Shown here: positions 5,801 to 6,724 of the stretch, in pieces
Layout of the letters: the number at the start of each line of letters is the position of its first letter
Numbering within the stretch: position 1 is the stretch's first letter
Origin: an uncultured Myxococcales bacterium
Lineage (GTDB): Bacteria; Myxococcota_A; UBA9042
Direction of reading: 5' to 3'
DNA: 6,724 bases
NCBI GenBank assembly: GCA_937915965.1
Contig: CALGHC010000391.1
Span: 1-6,724 of the forward strand
Made by a program: the position numbers and the translations under genes
The notes under the pieces: generated by a model
Seen by the model: only the letters and a program-made list of their open reading frames with translations
Databases searched by the model: none
Told to the model about the DNA's origin: nothing

Positions 5801-6724
5801 CGAGGTGGTAGCCCTTCAGCCCCGAGGTCAGGCCGTGATCGACAAAGGCGAGGTCTGCCGACAGGTGCAGCAGTCGGCCCTCGTGACCCGGATCGGAACC
5901 GAACTCGCTGATGACGGCGAAGCCGCCTTCGGGGTGTGGAACCAGGGCCCACGCGGGGCTCTTCTGACCCTTGTCGTCGTCGTAGGCCGCCAGCAGCTTG
6001 CCCGCCGGGTCGAACTTCAGCACCTGGGTGCGCGCAGTGTTGAAGTCAACCGGCCCCTGGGTCCAGCCGACCGTGACGATCTCGCCCGATGGCAGCCACA
6101 GGAGACGGCGACCGTACTCGACGGCCGCGCTGCCGTGAGTGATCTTGTCGAAGAGGGTCGCGACGCCTGCCGTGCACGCGCCGGCCTTGCAGGCGTCGCC
6201 CAGAGAACAGACAACGGCGTCGCTGCAGACCGCGCCGTCGTCCAGCGCGCTGTTCTGACACCCCTGCAACGCGTCGCAGGAGTCGGTCGTGCACGCGTTG
6301 CCATCGTCGCAATCAGGCTGGCCGGCCGGCTCGCACGCCCCGTCACTGCACGCGTCGCCGGCGCTGCAAGCGTCGCCGTCGTCGCAGACGCCGCCCTCGT
6401 TGGTGCTGGTGACCGTGCACGCACCGCTAAGCGGGATGCAGAGGGCCACCTGACAGGGGCTCTGAGGTTGTGGGCAGGCCTGAGGGACCGGATCGAATAC
6501 GCAACCCTTGCCCTGGGCGTTGCCCACGCAGCGCCACACGCCGTTGCACTGGTTGCCGTCGTCGTAGGGCGCACACTCCGCGTCATTGAGGCACGCGCAG
6601 ACGTTGACGCCGGCGGCGCAGATGCCGCCCTTGCACGCGTCCTGGCCGGTGCAGTCGCTGCCGTCCTGGCATGGCTCGTCGTCGGCGACCGCGACGAAGG
6701 CGCACGTGCCCTCCTTGGGCAGAC
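2832..6724 (-). CDS. Large secreted/surface protein: Cys-rich units, two seven-blade propeller-like domains, C-terminal fibrinogen-like domain (5' end outside window)
   Basis: The frame is open from the right edge to the TAA at 2832-2834, giving 1296 visible residues. A GTG at 6539 begins a 1235-residue stretch (used here for numbering), but the 61 codons upstream stay open and encode more of the same Cys-rich sequence (CKGGICAAGVNVCACLNDAEC), so the true start lies beyond 6724. Order of domains: Cys-rich units to about residue 128; propeller-like domain 1 (129-491); Cys-rich linker (492-549); propeller-like domain 2 (550-921); Cys-rich linker (922-970); fibrinogen-like domain (about 974-1235). 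Each propeller-like domain has seven blades of about 47-54 residues with the core LPDGxFxxAGxT...DGWLVR, similar in style to delta-60 or SBBP-type repeats. The two domains plus linkers form a tandem duplication about 420 residues apart. The high Cys content and architecture imply export, though the signal peptide is not visible. Likely an adhesin or receptor-like surface protein; no catalytic motif is seen. The product of the next gene shares the C-terminal domain. Confidence 0.9.
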   Translation of the reverse strand, partial: LPKEGTCAFVAVADDEPCQDGSDCTGQDACKGGICAAGVNVCACLNDAECAPYDDGNQCNGVWRCVGNAQGKGCVFDPVPQACPQPQSPCQVALCIPLSGACTVTSTNEGGVCDDGDACSAGDACSDGACEPAGQPDCDDGNACTTDSCDALQGCQNSALDDGAVCSDAVVCSLGDACKAGACTAGVATLFDKITHGSAAVEYGRRLLWLPSGEIVTVGWTQGPVDFNTARTQVLKFDPAGKLLAAYDDDKGQKSPAWALVPHPEGGFAVISEFGSDPGHEGRLLHLSADLAFVDHGLTSGLKGYHLDVQGTDAGFVAAGWTDAGADRDLVLVWTGLAGDVKKQKVFVEAGAQEPTRFVAAPDGTLALAMRTLGHHAVLSRHKADGEPLCTVVPGSAALESSLSGLVRTQNGDFVSVGYVVPAGGEPQGWFVRWGADCSVKIDARLGGDGAEYLDGVAELPDGSFIAAGTATNVGQPASDGWLVRLTADGSLLAEATVGGGAADSFSDIAWRDGLGFAAVGSTESYGSGALDTWLVRGDAFLNASCSSAGGCIEKTSDACADGDPCTLDHCNAVKSCYYPDAPAATHCDDGAACTVIDTCSLGSCAGAPGLFDQLTYGTELNDAIMRMVWLPDGGFVTAGWTDKDGKAETQFATALRFDAKGTLIGKYQDGPNHSFLSVRPAADGTFVAVGRTLNGQASDYHWVHLGAKLDEVIDLASLGGEHGYAYDVQPAVGGWVLLGFTYGGSDYSPDKLDLQLLWTNEKGQKVNQIEFGGPGQQWPSSLAVAKNGDLIVAGQTYAPGSDVPNSALFRRTAAGQPVCMGATGGVDVNNWSVGVIELADGDLLLTGASVSAKGDQDGWLMRFDANCKPEVETTLPDLGDGTFSRAVALPDGTLLVAGSTSAEGPAGRNGRVAHMTTGGALLGSIVLGGAGTDTLNSIAWLDGKGFATGGSTNSFGAGAYDVWLVRGDSFLNLACETAGGCADKPFAECNDANPCTIDSCKGGVCGHVDAADGTDCGDAHECLEGVCVEPAQSCKALLAAKPASPNGLYAIDPDGPESPLHLPLRAWCDMEDGGWTLVANIYDSADDDIPNDVATLIPGWQNKPGGGWLPRAHFVDRATGSGVSAALGVWGVFAMSSIQAVAIKMCLINPAGAEKCRSTVDGSLVAPSAPANLGNPELAKFIPGLACNSPGCAPAYTYGRLTGIPGSGSAFTGLKSASFCIPRVAGLQSEWGDQSPVSDPNGGLCEIAAPDGPDAVWHGWGSGMACRPGNEDTAMELAASKGPAIHSAGYRVYIR
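2835..3620 (-). other. Fibrinogen-like (GGW-type) domain of the large protein
   Basis: Encodes residues 974-1235. It begins with CKALLAAKPASPNGLYAIDPDG (C974 and onward), then WCDMEDGGWTLVAN (1007-1020), and ends GYRVYIR. The order matches the domain at the end of the neighbouring 635-residue protein, although here the glycine triplet is GG after ED rather than GGG. At about 262 residues it is longer than the 200-residue partner, with extra sequence between the GGWTLV motif and the Cys-rich C-terminal half (CNSPGCAP, FCIPRV, GLCEIA, MACRPGNED). Confidence 0.78.
3630..3776 (-). other. Cys-rich linker 3, between propeller 2 and the fibrinogen-like domain
   Basis: Encodes residues 922-970 with the pattern ECNDANPCTIDSCKGGVC followed by DCGDAHECLEGVC. 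It matches the start of the linker after propeller 1 (DACADGDPCTLDHCN), which shows that linker and propeller were duplicated together. The second half is shorter and leads into the fibrinogen-like domain instead of a third propeller. Confidence 0.7.
3777..4892 (-). repeat. Propeller-like domain, copy 2 (seven blades)
   Basis: Encodes residues 550-921, opening with LFDQLTYG and closing with DVWLVRGDSFLNLACETAGGC. Blade cores begin near residues 564, 615, 666, 720, 772, 824 and 875, a spacing of 51-54. The last blade stops after its WLVRGD strand, and the opening LFDQLTYG segment resembles the missing outer strand, so a 'Velcro' ring closure is likely (inference from blade phasing). Matches copy 1 along its whole length. 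Confidence 0.75.
4893..5066 (-). other. Cys-rich linker 2, between the two propeller-like domains
   Basis: Encodes residues 492-549: DACADGDPCTLDHCN ... SCYYPD ... HCDDGAACTVIDTCSLGSC. The segment before copy 1 (residues 77-128: DCDDGNACTTDSCDALQGC ... VCSDAVVCSLGDACKAGAC) follows the same plan, including C-S-L-G just ahead of the propeller. The duplicated unit is therefore Cys linker plus propeller. Confidence 0.72.
5067..6155 (-). repeat. Propeller-like domain, copy 1 (seven blades)
   Basis: Encodes residues 129-491, opening with LFDKITHG and closing with DTWLVRGDAFLNASCSSAGGC. Blade cores begin near residues 144, 197, 246, 295, 342, 393 and 445, a spacing of 47-53. The best blade is LPDGSFIAAGTATNVG...DGWLVRLTADGSLLAE (399-434). 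It aligns with copy 2 blade for blade, with the offset growing from about 420 to 430 residues through short insertions in blades 3 and 4 of copy 2. Confidence 0.75.

Noticed and set aside
6537..6539. GTG at 6539 as the start of the large protein
   Set aside because: The frame stays open for 61 more codons to the window edge with the same Cys-rich pattern, no signal peptide follows the GTG, and it would cut a Cys-rich unit in the middle.

Overview
The window is GC-rich, gene-dense DNA. All three genes that can be supported lie on the minus strand, so transcription runs from the right edge to the left. Two genes encode large secreted proteins that combine cysteine-rich 'CGDG..E.CDDGN' units, repeat domains and a C-terminal bacterial fibrinogen-like (WCDM...GGWTLV) domain. 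That style of protein, together with the GC-rich codon use, points to the Myxococcota / former Deltaproteobacteria (myxobacterial, Nannocystis-like or bradymonad-like lineages). This is inferred from protein style only; no taxonomic marker gene is present.

Layout from right to left: (1) 6724-2832, a secreted or surface multidomain protein whose N-terminus lies beyond the right edge. It has a run of Cys-rich units, a seven-blade beta-propeller-like domain, a Cys-rich linker, a second homologous seven-blade domain, another Cys-rich linker and a fibrinogen-like domain. (2) 2831-2655, a 177-base gap filled mostly by twelve exactly spaced 11-bp tandem repeats that run up to the next start codon; the last unit supplies the Shine-Dalgarno sequence. 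(3) 2654-747, a complete 635-residue secreted protein with a signal peptide, an N-terminal module of the kind found in myxobacterial surface proteins, three myxococcal-type Cys repeats and its own fibrinogen-like C-terminus. (4) 703-1, the N-terminal 234 residues of a DHH-family phosphoesterase of the type fused to CBS and poly(A)-polymerase/tRNA nucleotidyltransferase domains, cut by the left edge.

The two secreted proteins look like neighbouring members of one family of exported, disulfide-rich, probably ligand-binding proteins. Their substrate is not visible in the sequence. The DHH protein is a cytoplasmic nucleic-acid or nucleotide enzyme and is probably only a positional neighbour, although the 43-base gap allows co-transcription.

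The best candidates for something undescribed are the 11-bp array at the 5' end of the 635-residue gene, a perfect 10-bp-arm inverted repeat that puts rare TTG-TTA codons inside the same gene, and the internal duplication of a whole propeller-plus-Cys-linker module. I see no RNA genes, CRISPR arrays, insertion sequences or clear intrinsic terminators.
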